From positions 1 to 64,000 of the forward strand of contig JANRIN010000130.1 of assembly GCA_033764965.1 (NCBI GenBank): a DNA stretch of 64,000 nt. The letters run 5' to 3'. Both the position numbers and the translations under genes were made by a program. The DNA is from JSC-12 sp033764965 (GTDB lineage: Bacteria; Cyanobacteriota; Cyanobacteriia; Leptolyngbyales; Leptolyngbyaceae). The notes beneath the pieces are model-generated. The model was not told where the DNA came from. It saw only the letters and a list, made by a program, of their open reading frames with translations, and did no database searches. The first letter of the stretch is position 1, and each line of letters opens with the position of its first letter. Positions 8,780 through 17,122 of the stretch are shown in pieces.

Positions 8780-9007
8780 TTAAGGCTGAGGCTCAGCCGA
8801 TTCCTGCATCAAGATTTTCTTGATCTGGACTTGTTCTCGAACTACAACAGCGCGATCGAACTTCGGAATTTCTTCGTAAACTTCGATCCGCATCACTTCT
8901 CCTTCAGTGAGCTGAACCTCCCCACGGTCTTCTTCGCGAGGCGCAGAAACCGCAGAGGGGGAAACTTGATCCGCATTGGAATAGGCTGAAGGAAATTCAG
9001 AATTCAT
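8780..9007 (-). CDS. Small DUF2382-like protein
   Basis: A protein of about 75 residues from ATG 9007 (an alternative start at 9034 adds nine residues). The C-terminal half, RIEVYEEIPKFDRAVVVREQVQIKKI, resembles the second half of a DUF2382 (YsnF/AvaK) motif; the first half is Ser/Pro/Glu-rich. It is 50 bases upstream of the large PRC-barrel/DUF2382 gene and on the same strand, so it probably belongs to the same operon and may work with its C-terminal domain. No function is known. Confidence 0.6.
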   Translation of the reverse strand: MNSEFPSAYSNADQVSPSAVSAPREEDRGEVQLTEGEVMRIEVYEEIPKFDRAVVVREQVQIKKILMQESAEPQP

Positions 9008-9286
9008 ATTCAAAACCAGACTTGTGTGCAACAAAAGTACTGAGCGCTGAATGTGCTTACCATGATATTAAAGATTTTCTAATTAGACGTTTTTTCTAGT
9101 GGTGGCACATGACACACAGAATTTGATTTAGAGTGCCCTGTTTATTGGGAGACGATCGATGCAATTCACAAAGGATCATGAATTCAATAAAACGGAATAG
9201 TCACCGCGTCTGGCTGCCCCAACCCCTAACCCCTGTTCCCTGTTCCAATCTGAAGCATTTGCCCATTTGCCCAAATCTTGCCAAGT

Positions 9287-9916
9287 ATGACCATTCCGCC
9301 CTGGCTTCACAGCATTCGCCAGTCGAAAGTAATTGCGGTGATTCGCACCCCTTGTTTTGAATGGGGTTTGCCAATGGCGAAAGCCGTCGTTGCGGGGGGA
9401 ATTTCCATTGTTGAAATTACCTGGAATAGCGATCGCCCAGCAGCATTAATTCAGCAACTACGGACGGAATTACCCCATAGCCTGATCGGTGCCGGAACCT
9501 TGCTGACAGTGGATCAGCTTGAGCAGGCGATCGCGGCTGGAGCACAGTTTTTATTCACTCCCCACGTCAATCCGCAACTAATCACAACGGCAGTTGAGAG
9601 CAACATCCCCCTCGTTGCCGGTGCCCTCACGCCCACCGAAATTGTCACCGCCTGGCAGGCAGGGGCAACCTGCGTCAAAGTTTTTCCGGTACAGGCAGTA
9701 GGTGGTGCGGCTTATATTCGCAACTTACAAGGTCCCCTGGGTGATATTCCACTCATCCCCACAGGAGGTGTGACTTTGGATAACACAGCGACATTTTTGC
9801 AAGCAGGGGCGATCGCGGTTGGGCTATCGGGTGACTTGTTTCCGCAGCAAGCAATGCAAGCGAACCATTGGGATGAAATTACCCACCGCGCCGCGAAACT
9901 CATGGCAACTCTGTAA
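9287..9916 (+). CDS. eda: KDPG/4-hydroxy-2-oxoglutarate aldolase (Eda family)
   Basis: A 209-residue class I aldolase of the Eda family, cleaving 2-keto-3-deoxy-6-phosphogluconate to pyruvate and glyceraldehyde-3-phosphate (Entner-Doudoroff), or acting on 2-keto-4-hydroxyglutarate. The conserved Glu in VEITW (about 43), GAGTLLTVDQ, FTPHVNP, the Schiff-base Lys in CVKVFPVQ (131 counting from 9287) and PTGGV are all present. The ATG at 9287 is preferred over an in-frame TTG at 9278. The gene stands alone, with no edd beside it; it is transcribed away from the DUF2382 genes. Confidence 0.9.
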   Translation: MTIPPWLHSIRQSKVIAVIRTPCFEWGLPMAKAVVAGGISIVEITWNSDRPAALIQQLRTELPHSLIGAGTLLTVDQLEQAIAAGAQFLFTPHVNPQLITTAVESNIPLVAGALTPTEIVTAWQAGATCVKVFPVQAVGGAAYIRNLQGPLGDIPLIPTGGVTLDNTATFLQAGAIAVGLSGDLFPQQAMQANHWDEITHRAAKLMATL

Positions 9917-10021
9917 CGAGATGCAAAATAATTTCAAGAAAAATAGAAAAAACCAACGCTTTACAACAATTCTGGACTAATGCTTGATTTCCTCAGCATA
10001 GGATGGGGCAAGAGTGAACCG

Positions 10022-10531
10022 ATGAAAGCAATGACTGGATTGAATCGATCCTGCCTCAATCTCTTGCTGGGTGTGGGAATGTGGTTTGGCGCTGGAGAAC
10101 TAGAGTTCCAACAGGGACAAGCCCAGCCACAGCTTGTGGCGCAATACACAACCGCAATGACCAACCTCAAGCTATCCGGGCAACGCTGGATTGAGATTGA
10201 TTTGTCCAGCCAGCGCTTGTATGCCTGGGAGGGCGATCGCCCCGTCTATGCCATTCTGATTTCTACCGGAAAAGCGGCAACCCCCACACCCACCGGAAAA
10301 TTTGCCATTCAGTCTCGGCATCGATACGCCCGGATGCAAGGCTATGATTACGATGTTCCTGATGTGCCCTACACCATGTATTACTCCGGCGGATACGCCA
10401 TTCACGGAGCATACTGGCATCATCGCTTTGGCACTCCCGTCAGCCACGGTTGCACCAATGTTGCAGTCAACCATGCCCGCTGGTTGTTCAATTGGGCAAC
10501 GATCGGTACGCCTGTAGTGGTACACGATTAA
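10022..10531 (+). CDS. L,D-transpeptidase (YkuD domain), exported
   Basis: About 169 residues. It has a short N-terminal hydrophobic stretch (LNLLLGVGMWFGAG) ending near GQAQPQ, which suggests export, then a YkuD catalytic domain. This shows WIEIDLSSQRLYAWEGDRPVYA, TPTGKFAI, AIHGAYWHHRFGTPVSHGCTNV; the Cys in SHGCTN is the nucleophile and the preceding His residues belong to the site. The family makes 3-3 peptidoglycan crosslinks or anchors proteins to the wall. The ATG at 10022 gives the better signal-like start; one at 9980 is in frame. It is the only gene between eda and the tRNA. Confidence 0.85.
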   Translation: MKAMTGLNRSCLNLLLGVGMWFGAGELEFQQGQAQPQLVAQYTTAMTNLKLSGQRWIEIDLSSQRLYAWEGDRPVYAILISTGKAATPTPTGKFAIQSRHRYARMQGYDYDVPDVPYTMYYSGGYAIHGAYWHHRFGTPVSHGCTNVAVNHARWLFNWATIGTPVVVHD

Positions 10532-10560
10532 CGTTCGAGGTAAGTAACTTTCGGAGTAAC

Positions 10561-10632
10561 GGGCTCAACAGGATTCGAACCTGTGACCGATCGCTTAGAA
10601 GGCGATTGCTCTATCCTCTGAGCTATGAGCCC
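10561..10632 (-). tRNA. tRNA-Arg (anticodon UCU)
   Basis: 72 bases fold as a full cloverleaf. The acceptor arms are GGGCTCA/TGAGCCC, the D stem GCTC/GAGC, the anticodon stem ATCGC/GCGAT with loop CTTCTAA (anticodon TCT), and the T stem ACAGG/CCTGT with TTCGAAT. The 3' CCA is not encoded. Confidence 0.97.
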
Positions 10633-10870
10633 ACACCTGATCAAAGTAATACTGTCTCTACTATAACGATCGCCTAGTTGAGAGTAGCCAACGTTCAATA
10701 ACAAAGCCGTTTCAATCTTGAAGTTCTAAGTTACTCTGAACGATAGCCCCAACGTAAGGATTAACTCGGTAACTATTAATCAATCTGTCTACAGGCTATA
10801 AGCTTACAATATTCGCGTTCCGTTTAGGCAGCGATCCCTACCCCGCCCGACAGGAGTCATTTCGAGTGTC

Positions 10871-11539
10871 ATGTTTATTCTGAAACGTCAGGATGTTGAG
10901 ATTTCGAGTGTTCAGCACCCAAAACGGGACCAACAAATCCCGATCCTGACCTATCAGGGACAAACGTTTCGGTTGATTAGTGTCTTCAGCGCCGCCCAGG
11001 AAGAAGACGCTAAATCCTTCTGGCGTGATTTGACCGACAATCAGGGGAAAGCCTGTGTGTTATTGGAGGAGCCTGAACGATACAGTGTGTGGGGAAAAAT
11101 CCGACTGGAGCAATTTGCCAATGAGGCGGATGACTCCCACGACACCAGTTCCAATCCGGCATTAGTCAAGGGGTGCATTCTGATGCTTCAAGCGGTCTTC
11201 ATTGATGTGGAAGACTTGCTGGGCAATCGGCAAGCAGGGTTGTTTCAAAAAGACATCTCGGATGTGTTCAAGCAGTGGCGATTTCCCCAAGCAGATACAC
11301 CAGACGCGGTGAAGTATGTGTTGACGCTGGATCCCCTGGGTTCAGGGCAGCTTCCTGCCTGGCAGGAGCACCATCTCAACACGTTGTTGCAAGAACTGCA
11401 CCGCATTGGCAAGTCCTACTTTGGCAACACCAGTTTCGCACCACGGGCGATCGATGCCTTGCAGGATTTACCCGCTGCTGAACAGTCTCAATTCCAGGGC
11501 TGGTTAAACCGATCGCCCCTGGGTAAACTTTGGCGTTAG
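10871..11539 (+). CDS. Npun_F0813-like conserved cyanobacterial protein
   Basis: A 222-residue soluble protein beginning MFILKRQDVEISSVQHPKRD. I recognise it as the Npun_F0813 family, conserved in cyanobacteria and of unknown function. Blocks TYQGQTFRLISVF, FWRDLTDNQGKACVLLEEPERYSVWGKI and FQKDISDVFKQW look conserved; the C-terminus is helical. An AGGAG lies about 17 bases upstream, slightly far for the ATG at 10871. It follows the tRNA on the other strand and precedes a membrane-protein gene by 112 bases. No catalytic motif is visible. Confidence 0.7.
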   Translation: MFILKRQDVEISSVQHPKRDQQIPILTYQGQTFRLISVFSAAQEEDAKSFWRDLTDNQGKACVLLEEPERYSVWGKIRLEQFANEADDSHDTSSNPALVKGCILMLQAVFIDVEDLLGNRQAGLFQKDISDVFKQWRFPQADTPDAVKYVLTLDPLGSGQLPAWQEHHLNTLLQELHRIGKSYFGNTSFAPRAIDALQDLPAAEQSQFQGWLNRSPLGKLWR

Positions 11540-11651
11540 CTTGAAGAATGTTTGACAAAACGATCGCCCGTTCGCTATCTGTGTCACCCTGGCTTGAGTC
11601 ACTCAGGCATGATGACTTGTTTTCGTCGCAGCTACCCTGAGAAGTAAGTAT

Positions 11652-12671
11652 ATGAGCAGTCTTGAGAAAAATCCTGGTTCAAAGTCACTCCTGTCCGTTC
11701 AGGCGATCGTTCTGTCATTAGTCGGTTGGGCGGTGCTTGCCCTGCTGTTTTTCGCGCTGTTTGGCATTACCGCCAGGGGAGAAACTCGCCCGCTGTGGTA
11801 TTCCATCGGCACGTCAATTTTTGAGGCAACGGCGTTTCTCGTTGCCGCCCTGCTCTGTTTTCGGAATTGGGGCAGTTCGCAAATTGTCAGCGGGCGCAGT
11901 GTTTGGCTCAACATCGGCTTAGGGATGTTGTTCTACTTCATCGGCAACTTGGTCTTCAGCTATTGGGAACTGGTGCTGGGGCTGGAACCAGCCGTTTCGC
12001 CAGGAGATTTCTTCTTCATCCTGACCTACATTTTTCTGCTGATTGGCATGGTGCAGGCGGTGTTCTCCCGCCGGTTGAACCTTGAGCTTTGGCAGAAGGG
12101 GGTGGTGGTGGGCATTGCGGTGGTGGGGATCGCGATCGGCATTGCCCTGGCGACCAACAAACCCGCTGAAACCGCTGCCCAACACATTCTGGGTTCTCCC
12201 GCCTATGCCCAATCGCAGTCAGTTCCCACAAACTCAATACTCACAAATTCAACCCTGGCGCAATCTCCATCCCCTTCTCCCGCTGCCTCAGAAGCTCCTG
12301 CTGCTACAGATCAAAAACCTCAACCGCCAGAGTGGGCATTGAATCTAGAGCGAATCCTCCAACCCTTAGAGGGACCTGTCACCCTGTTCTACCTGGTGGT
12401 TGACACGATGCTGCTAGTGCTGGCAACCACGCTTTTGTTGGCATTTTGGGGTGGACGATTTTCCCAATCCTGGCGCATGATCGCGATCGCGGCATTCTTC
12501 CTATACCTGGGGGATGTGTGGTTTAAGTACGCCACTCGCGATCCTAATTATCAAAGTGGTAGCTTACCGGAAGTTGCCTGGGTGTTTAGCGGCGTGTTTT
12601 TTGGGATCGGAGCAGCCCTGGAATACGATTTATCGATGCGCTCTCGCCGTACCAGTTCTCGGCGGCGCTAA
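11652..12671 (+). CDS. Multi-pass membrane protein, cyanobacterial, unknown function
   Basis: 339 residues with about eight hydrophobic segments: six in the first 180 residues, then a Ser/Pro/Ala-rich loop (about 190-235), then further helices (TLFYLVVDTMLLVLATTLLL and MIAIAAFFLYLGDVW). The segment PAVSPGDFFFILTYIFLLIGM resembles the membrane sensor region found before GGDEF domains in some bacteria, but no output domain is attached. It ends in an Arg-rich tail (MRSRRTSSRRR). Function unknown. Confidence 0.7.
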   Translation: MSSLEKNPGSKSLLSVQAIVLSLVGWAVLALLFFALFGITARGETRPLWYSIGTSIFEATAFLVAALLCFRNWGSSQIVSGRSVWLNIGLGMLFYFIGNLVFSYWELVLGLEPAVSPGDFFFILTYIFLLIGMVQAVFSRRLNLELWQKGVVVGIAVVGIAIGIALATNKPAETAAQHILGSPAYAQSQSVPTNSILTNSTLAQSPSPSPAASEAPAATDQKPQPPEWALNLERILQPLEGPVTLFYLVVDTMLLVLATTLLLAFWGGRFSQSWRMIAIAAFFLYLGDVWFKYATRDPNYQSGSLPEVAWVFSGVFFGIGAALEYDLSMRSRRTSSRRR

Positions 12672-12772
12672 TCTGAAGAAACCAGACCAGAACTGGTTTA
12701 ATCCATGCGGAAGACTGTAGATTCGACATACAATGAAGCAGCGATAATTGTCTCCTGGTGCCTGTATAATCA

Positions 12773-13753
12773 ATGACCGCTCGAAAATTATCTGATTCTG
12801 AAAAGCAAGACATTCTTGATCTGTACCGAACCACTGGGGAAACCTCTTCCTCCCTGGCAAGTCGATACGGAGTCAGTACGTCTACGGTGAGTCGGTTGCT
12901 GAAAAGTAGCCTGCCAGCAGATGAGTATGAGGCGCTGATTCAGCAGAAGCGATCGATGCGGGCTGCGGAAGTCGTTGTTGAAGACACGCTTCAGGAACCG
13001 GATAGCGATGCAGGGGCAGACGAGATTCAAGCTCCTGTTGCAGAAAGTATTCCACCCGAACCAGAGCCAGTTGAGCCGGTGCGGATGATTCCGGTAGAGC
13101 CAGCCAACGGCAAGTCAAAACCAATTCTACGTCGTTCTAAGCAGCGATCGAGTAGCGCGTCCGACCCCGATGAAGCAGAAGTAGAACAGTTAGAAGTACC
13201 ACTTGCAGGTTTAGATGGGGAAGCGATGCCTGCGCCTAAAGCTGATGCCAGCGTTGCAGAGGCAGAAGTCCTTAAAGAGATTCTGAGCCAGAACGTGATT
13301 GAGCCAGAGGAAGAGGACTTGTCTGATGATCTAGAAGATGAATTGGATGACGAGGATGAGGATGAGGATGAGGATGAAGACTTCGATGAGGATGGCTCCC
13401 AACCTTTCCTGGTGAGTAGCCGACTCAAAGAAGGGTTTGCGGTTCAGATTTTGCCCCTGGAAGAAGCTCCTATCCCTCGGACTTGCTATCTAGTGGTCGA
13501 TCGCGCGGCTGAGTTAGTGGCTCCGCCCCTGAGAGATTTTGGCGACCTGGGGCAAATTCCGGCTGAAGAAGTGCAGGCAAAAACCTTACCAATTTTTGAC
13601 AATCACCGCATTGCCAAGCGTTACTCCAATCCTCGAACTCAGCGAGTGATCAAGCTTCCAGATGGACGAATTCTGTCAAAAACGTCTTCTCATCTTCGCG
13701 CTAAAGGGATTACGCGCCTATTGATTGACGGGCGGGTGTATTCCCTCAATTAA
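12773..13753 (+). CDS. Helix-turn-helix protein with acidic linker and conserved C-terminal domain
   Basis: 326 residues. Residues about 4-50 form a transposase-like HTH (LSDSEKQDILDLYRTTGE, then SLASRYGVSTSTVSRLL). A long linker ends in a run of Asp/Glu (about 175-207; the DNA shows repeated GATGAG). The C-terminal 115 residues look globular and conserved (FLVSSRLKEGFAVQILPLEE, RTCYLVVDRAAELV, RTQRVIKLPDGRILSKTSSH). I take it for a cyanobacterial protein whose HTH resembles IS630-like transposases but which has no DDE domain, so it is more likely a regulator than a transposase. It converges with the LapA-like gene 22 bases downstream. Confidence 0.75.
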   Translation: MTARKLSDSEKQDILDLYRTTGETSSSLASRYGVSTSTVSRLLKSSLPADEYEALIQQKRSMRAAEVVVEDTLQEPDSDAGADEIQAPVAESIPPEPEPVEPVRMIPVEPANGKSKPILRRSKQRSSSASDPDEAEVEQLEVPLAGLDGEAMPAPKADASVAEAEVLKEILSQNVIEPEEEDLSDDLEDELDDEDEDEDEDEDFDEDGSQPFLVSSRLKEGFAVQILPLEEAPIPRTCYLVVDRAAELVAPPLRDFGDLGQIPAEEVQAKTLPIFDNHRIAKRYSNPRTQRVIKLPDGRILSKTSSHLRAKGITRLLIDGRVYSLN

Positions 13754-13775
13754 TCTTTTTCTAGTCAGCCATTCC

Positions 13776-14009
13776 TTAGTCTTCGTCTTCCTGCCCTGCG
13801 ATCGGACCAAAGAGAACAGGCGCAATCGCAGTGCCAATGGCTCCAACTCCAGCACTGAACGCCAGCACCACCCCAAACGGAATCTCGATCGTTTGTACGG
13901 TCAAAAGTTTGAAGGAGACCGGGCTAAAGTTTTGCACCGCCAAGATTGCCGCTGCGCCCATCCAGCCCGCCAGGATGAGAGAGGTGAGTGTAGTTGCTAA
14001 AGTTTTCAT
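13776..14009 (-). CDS. Small LapA-like (DUF1049) membrane protein
   Basis: 77 residues with two hydrophobic helices (LTSLILAGWMGAAAILAV and VVLAFSAGVGAIGTAIAPV) and the linking sequence NFSPVSFKLLTVQTIEIPFG. The layout fits LapA/DUF1049 proteins of the inner membrane, which assist envelope assembly in other bacteria; the role in cyanobacteria is untested. It ends in acidic GQEDED. It is monocistronic and converges with the HTH gene. Confidence 0.65.
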   Translation of the reverse strand: MKTLATTLTSLILAGWMGAAAILAVQNFSPVSFKLLTVQTIEIPFGVVLAFSAGVGAIGTAIAPVLFGPIAGQEDED

Positions 14010-14059
14010 TGATCGTTGCGGTACGCTTTCTTCCAGCCTAGCGTTTTTTTACAGCTTTA

Positions 14060-14156
14060 GTCAGAACGCTGAGGACAAGGAAAAGTTGCAAAGCCAATGC
14101 AGAGTAGGCGTTCTGCCTCGTCTGCGTCGCGTTACACACAGCGCAGGCTATACAGT
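14060..14156 (+). ncRNA. Dispersed structured element, copy A (HEARO/omega-RNA-like?)
   Basis: It is related to a second copy at 52440-52602 on the other strand. The first 25 bases are identical, a 12-base block ending the closing stem is identical (GTAGGCGTTCTG), and later TTACACA and GGCTA/CTATA blocks are shared. It folds with GTCAGAACGC closing on GCGTTCTGCC (one mismatch) and a CTGCG/CGCAG hairpin. It lacks the 3' third seen in copy B and so looks truncated. It has no ORF. Its size and arrangement recall HEARO (IscB omega-RNA) elements, but this is unproven. Confidence 0.5.
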
Positions 14157-14183
14157 AAAAAACCCGCGACAGGAGTGCGGGTT
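14156..14183 (-). terminator. Rho-independent terminator of the 554-aa gene
   Basis: On the minus strand, AACCCGC (14183-14177) pairs with GCGGGTT (14167-14161) and is followed by a run of T (complement of the A run at 14157-14162). It lies about 65 bases past the stop of the 554-residue gene. Confidence 0.8.
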
Positions 14184-14245
14184 GGTGTACCTATGAGTGC
14201 TTCGCTGTTAACAACAGCGGCAGCTTGAACCATTCCGTAAACCGC

Positions 14246-15910
14246 TCAAAAAAGATGGGGGATAAATTCCAACCCTGTATGCAGAGTTAGCTGTCCTGCT
14301 TGCCAATCATAGTCAGCCGTTAAATATTCCATGTCAACTCCGGTTGTCAGGCAAGTAATTTCAGGTGCGGCGGTGTAGATGCTTTGTTGAAGCTGAACCT
14401 GGATTTGCTCAACGGCAGTCAACTCTGAGGTCGAGGGAAACTGAGCGATCGCCCCAGATGGTAAAGTCCAGCTATCTATTGATACAAATCGTCCTGCGGC
14501 TAAATCGACAAACCATTGCTGCTCCGAGGTTTGTAACTCTAACACAATCATCAGCCGCAAAATGCCCGCTTGCCAGTTTCCGCCTGGTTGTAGCAGGATG
14601 ACATCCATGCCGCCGAGCCATTGCATCGCCGTAAATGAGCTACGAGTGACGTGCCATAGCAATTTGGGGATTAGCTCGTCGATCAGCAACTCCGGTTGCA
14701 ACAAGCAAAAGTTTGTACTGGCAGAGTGGTAGGTTAGATCGGCAATTCGGATTGCCTCTTGCACGAGCGGCAACACATCATCCTGGGAAGATGAAATCAT
14801 CTCTAACCGCAGGGAGTTGATGGAGCGCACCAGTTCTTGCTGGGTGGCAAGGTTGGCAAATGTTTCTAAGATTGTGGGATCAGTGAGCCGCACGATCGTC
14901 GTTGCAAACAATGGTGGCAACGGCATTTCTACCACCGTAATCGGTGCGGTTGTGGGCAGAATCGAGGCTTTGGCGTGACCCGCCGCTTCTGAATGACCAA
15001 ATTCCAGATCTTCTAATAGTTCTGCCTCGATTAATAGTTCTGCCTCGATCGGGCTACTCGCTGTCAGTTGGCTTGTGCCTGAATTGGAAACGGGATAGGG
15101 CATGAAGGCAAAATCCAACTTAAGCCGCAGGTCGGCAGTTTGCCAGGTCTGATTAGGGGTTAAACAATCAACCGTGATGCCTTGCACCCAGGGTTGGAGG
15201 GCTGGAGTTGTCGCCAGTTGGTGGGTGATCTGTTGAAGTTGGTGATTGATTTTTGATCGCCCCAACACCCCAACATTTTCTACATCAGTCAGCCAATCTA
15301 AATGAACCGCACTATCTATCTCTGCTTGAATCAGCCATTCCCGATCTAACCCAGGCGGGGCAGAACACCCCATTGCCAGATCAAAGTTTTCCTGGGTGCC
15401 AGATGTTTCGATCTCTAGAACAACTGCCAGCCGCAAAATTCCGTTTATCCCATCCTCGTTTGGAGGAAAGGCAAGGACTTGAATTCCTTCTAAAAGCTGC
15501 ATAGTGGCATAAGCGCTGCGAGCCACACACCAAAGTAATTTCGGAATCAAAGACTCCAGGGACACCAACGCGGTTGCCTCAGTCGAAGTTGAAGGAGAGT
15601 CAGCTTGTAGAGCGTCTAGAATTTCGTAAGCTTCATCGCTGATATAGGGAAGCAGTTCTTCCTGGGTCGAAGTTTGGCGTTCTTGCTCCAGCGATCGCAG
15701 CTTTTTGATCAATTCCACCAATTGCTGCATGGTGTGGAGGGTAGACTCCGAAGGAAGAGAGACCTGAGTTAGCCCATCCAGCCAGGAGCGATCGTTGAAC
15801 TTCAAAACCGTTTTATCTAAAAATTCAGCCGCTTGTGGGGCTTGGGCTTGGGCAGGGCAAGGGTATGGCAACGGGTGTTCTAGCACTTGGGGGCAAACTG
15901 AACCTCCCAT
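14246..15910 (-). CDS. Internally duplicated hypothetical protein, 554 aa
   Basis: No known family is recognised. The protein consists of two diverged copies of one unit of about 250 residues. Copy 1 has LIPKLLWCVARSAYATMQLL followed by GILRLAVVLEIETS; copy 2 has LIPKLLWHVTRSSFTAMQWL followed by GILRLMIVLELQTSE. Each is preceded by a helical stretch (EELLPYISDEAYEI / DDVLPLVQEAIRIA) and ends in a beta-rich part with a WQ..L.L..D/GL.F pattern. The middle linker is acidic and low complexity. There is no signal peptide or TM. It is monocistronic with its own terminator. Confidence 0.7.
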   Translation of the reverse strand: MGGSVCPQVLEHPLPYPCPAQAQAPQAAEFLDKTVLKFNDRSWLDGLTQVSLPSESTLHTMQQLVELIKKLRSLEQERQTSTQEELLPYISDEAYEILDALQADSPSTSTEATALVSLESLIPKLLWCVARSAYATMQLLEGIQVLAFPPNEDGINGILRLAVVLEIETSGTQENFDLAMGCSAPPGLDREWLIQAEIDSAVHLDWLTDVENVGVLGRSKINHQLQQITHQLATTPALQPWVQGITVDCLTPNQTWQTADLRLKLDFAFMPYPVSNSGTSQLTASSPIEAELLIEAELLEDLEFGHSEAAGHAKASILPTTAPITVVEMPLPPLFATTIVRLTDPTILETFANLATQQELVRSINSLRLEMISSSQDDVLPLVQEAIRIADLTYHSASTNFCLLQPELLIDELIPKLLWHVTRSSFTAMQWLGGMDVILLQPGGNWQAGILRLMIVLELQTSEQQWFVDLAAGRFVSIDSWTLPSGAIAQFPSTSELTAVEQIQVQLQQSIYTAAPEITCLTTGVDMEYLTADYDWQAGQLTLHTGLEFIPHLF

Positions 15911-16130
15911 AAGAAAACTCCAATCAGTAACAATACAAAGAACAGGGACAAGGTTGATGCACGATTTTAATGGGCGATCGCAGGGTTGCGCGTTTTGATT
16001 CAGACTTTTCTAAGAGTGCCCAACTTTCCTCCACCTGCAAATCCTTCCGGCAAGACCTGTTATCCCTTTCCCAAGATATTTTAAGCACCCTAAAATCAAG
16101 TCTGTGGCAATTCCTCTTTTCGAGCCTGCA

Positions 16131-17018
16131 ATGATTTCTTTTTTCCTTCCAGCCTTCCAATTTACGTCGCCCGGTGCCGAAGTCCCTTTTCTCAGTTGGG
16201 GGTGGCTCTCCGTGCGCTGGTATGGACTGTTGATTGCGTCTGCGGTGCTGATTGGGGTGACGCTCTCTCAATACTTAGCCCGCAAGCGGAACGTTAACCC
16301 AGACTTGGTCAGCGATCTGGCAATTTGGTTAGTGATCGGAGCCATTCCCTGTGCGCGGCTTTATTACGTTTTGTTTGAGTGGGAAGAGTATGCTCAGCGT
16401 CCAGCGGACATTCTGGCAATTTGGAAAGGCGGCATCGCGATACATGGAGCCATCATTGGAGGGTTGCTTGCTGCTTTAATTTTCTGCCGCTTGCAAAAAG
16501 TTCAGTTTTGGCAAATGGCTGATTTGATTGCGCCTTCTCTGGCTCTCGGACAAGCGATCGGGCGTTGGGGCAATTTTTTCAACTCTGAAGCCTTTGGTCG
16601 CCCCACGGATCTCCCCTGGAAACTTTACATTCCACCCCAAAATCGTCCGGTTGAGTATGTAAACGCCGAATATTTCCATCCCACCTTCTTGTACGAATCG
16701 CTGTGGAATTTGGCCGTTTTTGGCTTGCTCATGCTGCTGTTTTTTCGAGATCTAAAAGGAAAACCTCGCCTCAAAACTGGCACGCTCTTCCTGATTTACT
16801 TGATTGCCTATGGTTGTGGGCGGTTCTGGATTGAAGGATTGCGGACAGATAGCTTGATGCTGGGGTCGTTACGTATTGCCCAGATTGTTAGCTTGGTGAC
16901 GATCGCGATCGGAATTTTTGGACTGCTGTACCTCTACAAATTGGGGCGATCGTTGCCTGATGTGGCATCCCCACGATCGTCCTCCAACGATGTGTCATCG
17001 TCTAATCGTCCATCTTGA
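16131..17018 (+). CDS. lgt: Prolipoprotein diacylglyceryl transferase Lgt
   Basis: An integral membrane enzyme that transfers diacylglycerol from phosphatidylglycerol to the lipobox Cys of prolipoproteins. About 295 residues with seven helices. Motifs: VRWYGLLIA, the His in IHGAIIGG (family usually HGG), GQAIGRWGNFFNSEAFG (the Lgt signature) and CGRFWIEGLRTDSL with the conserved Arg residues. The start is taken at ATG 16131; an in-frame GTG at 16104 would add nine residues. The tail after the last helix is a Ser-rich extension. cobM begins 105 bases downstream. Confidence 0.93.
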   Translation: MISFFLPAFQFTSPGAEVPFLSWGWLSVRWYGLLIASAVLIGVTLSQYLARKRNVNPDLVSDLAIWLVIGAIPCARLYYVLFEWEEYAQRPADILAIWKGGIAIHGAIIGGLLAALIFCRLQKVQFWQMADLIAPSLALGQAIGRWGNFFNSEAFGRPTDLPWKLYIPPQNRPVEYVNAEYFHPTFLYESLWNLAVFGLLMLLFFRDLKGKPRLKTGTLFLIYLIAYGCGRFWIEGLRTDSLMLGSLRIAQIVSLVTIAIGIFGLLYLYKLGRSLPDVASPRSSSNDVSSSNRPS

Positions 17019-17122
17019 CCTGCATCGGGCTTGTGTTTCATTGGGTTGAATTCATTGGGCATTTCGCGAAATGCCCCCACCGATTCGCTGCTATTTACTT
17101 TTTGGTGTTTCCTTCTTTTCCT

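Noticed and set aside
12773..13753. Calling the HTH protein a transposase
   Set aside because: Only the HTH is shared; no catalytic DDE domain or terminal inverted repeats are present.
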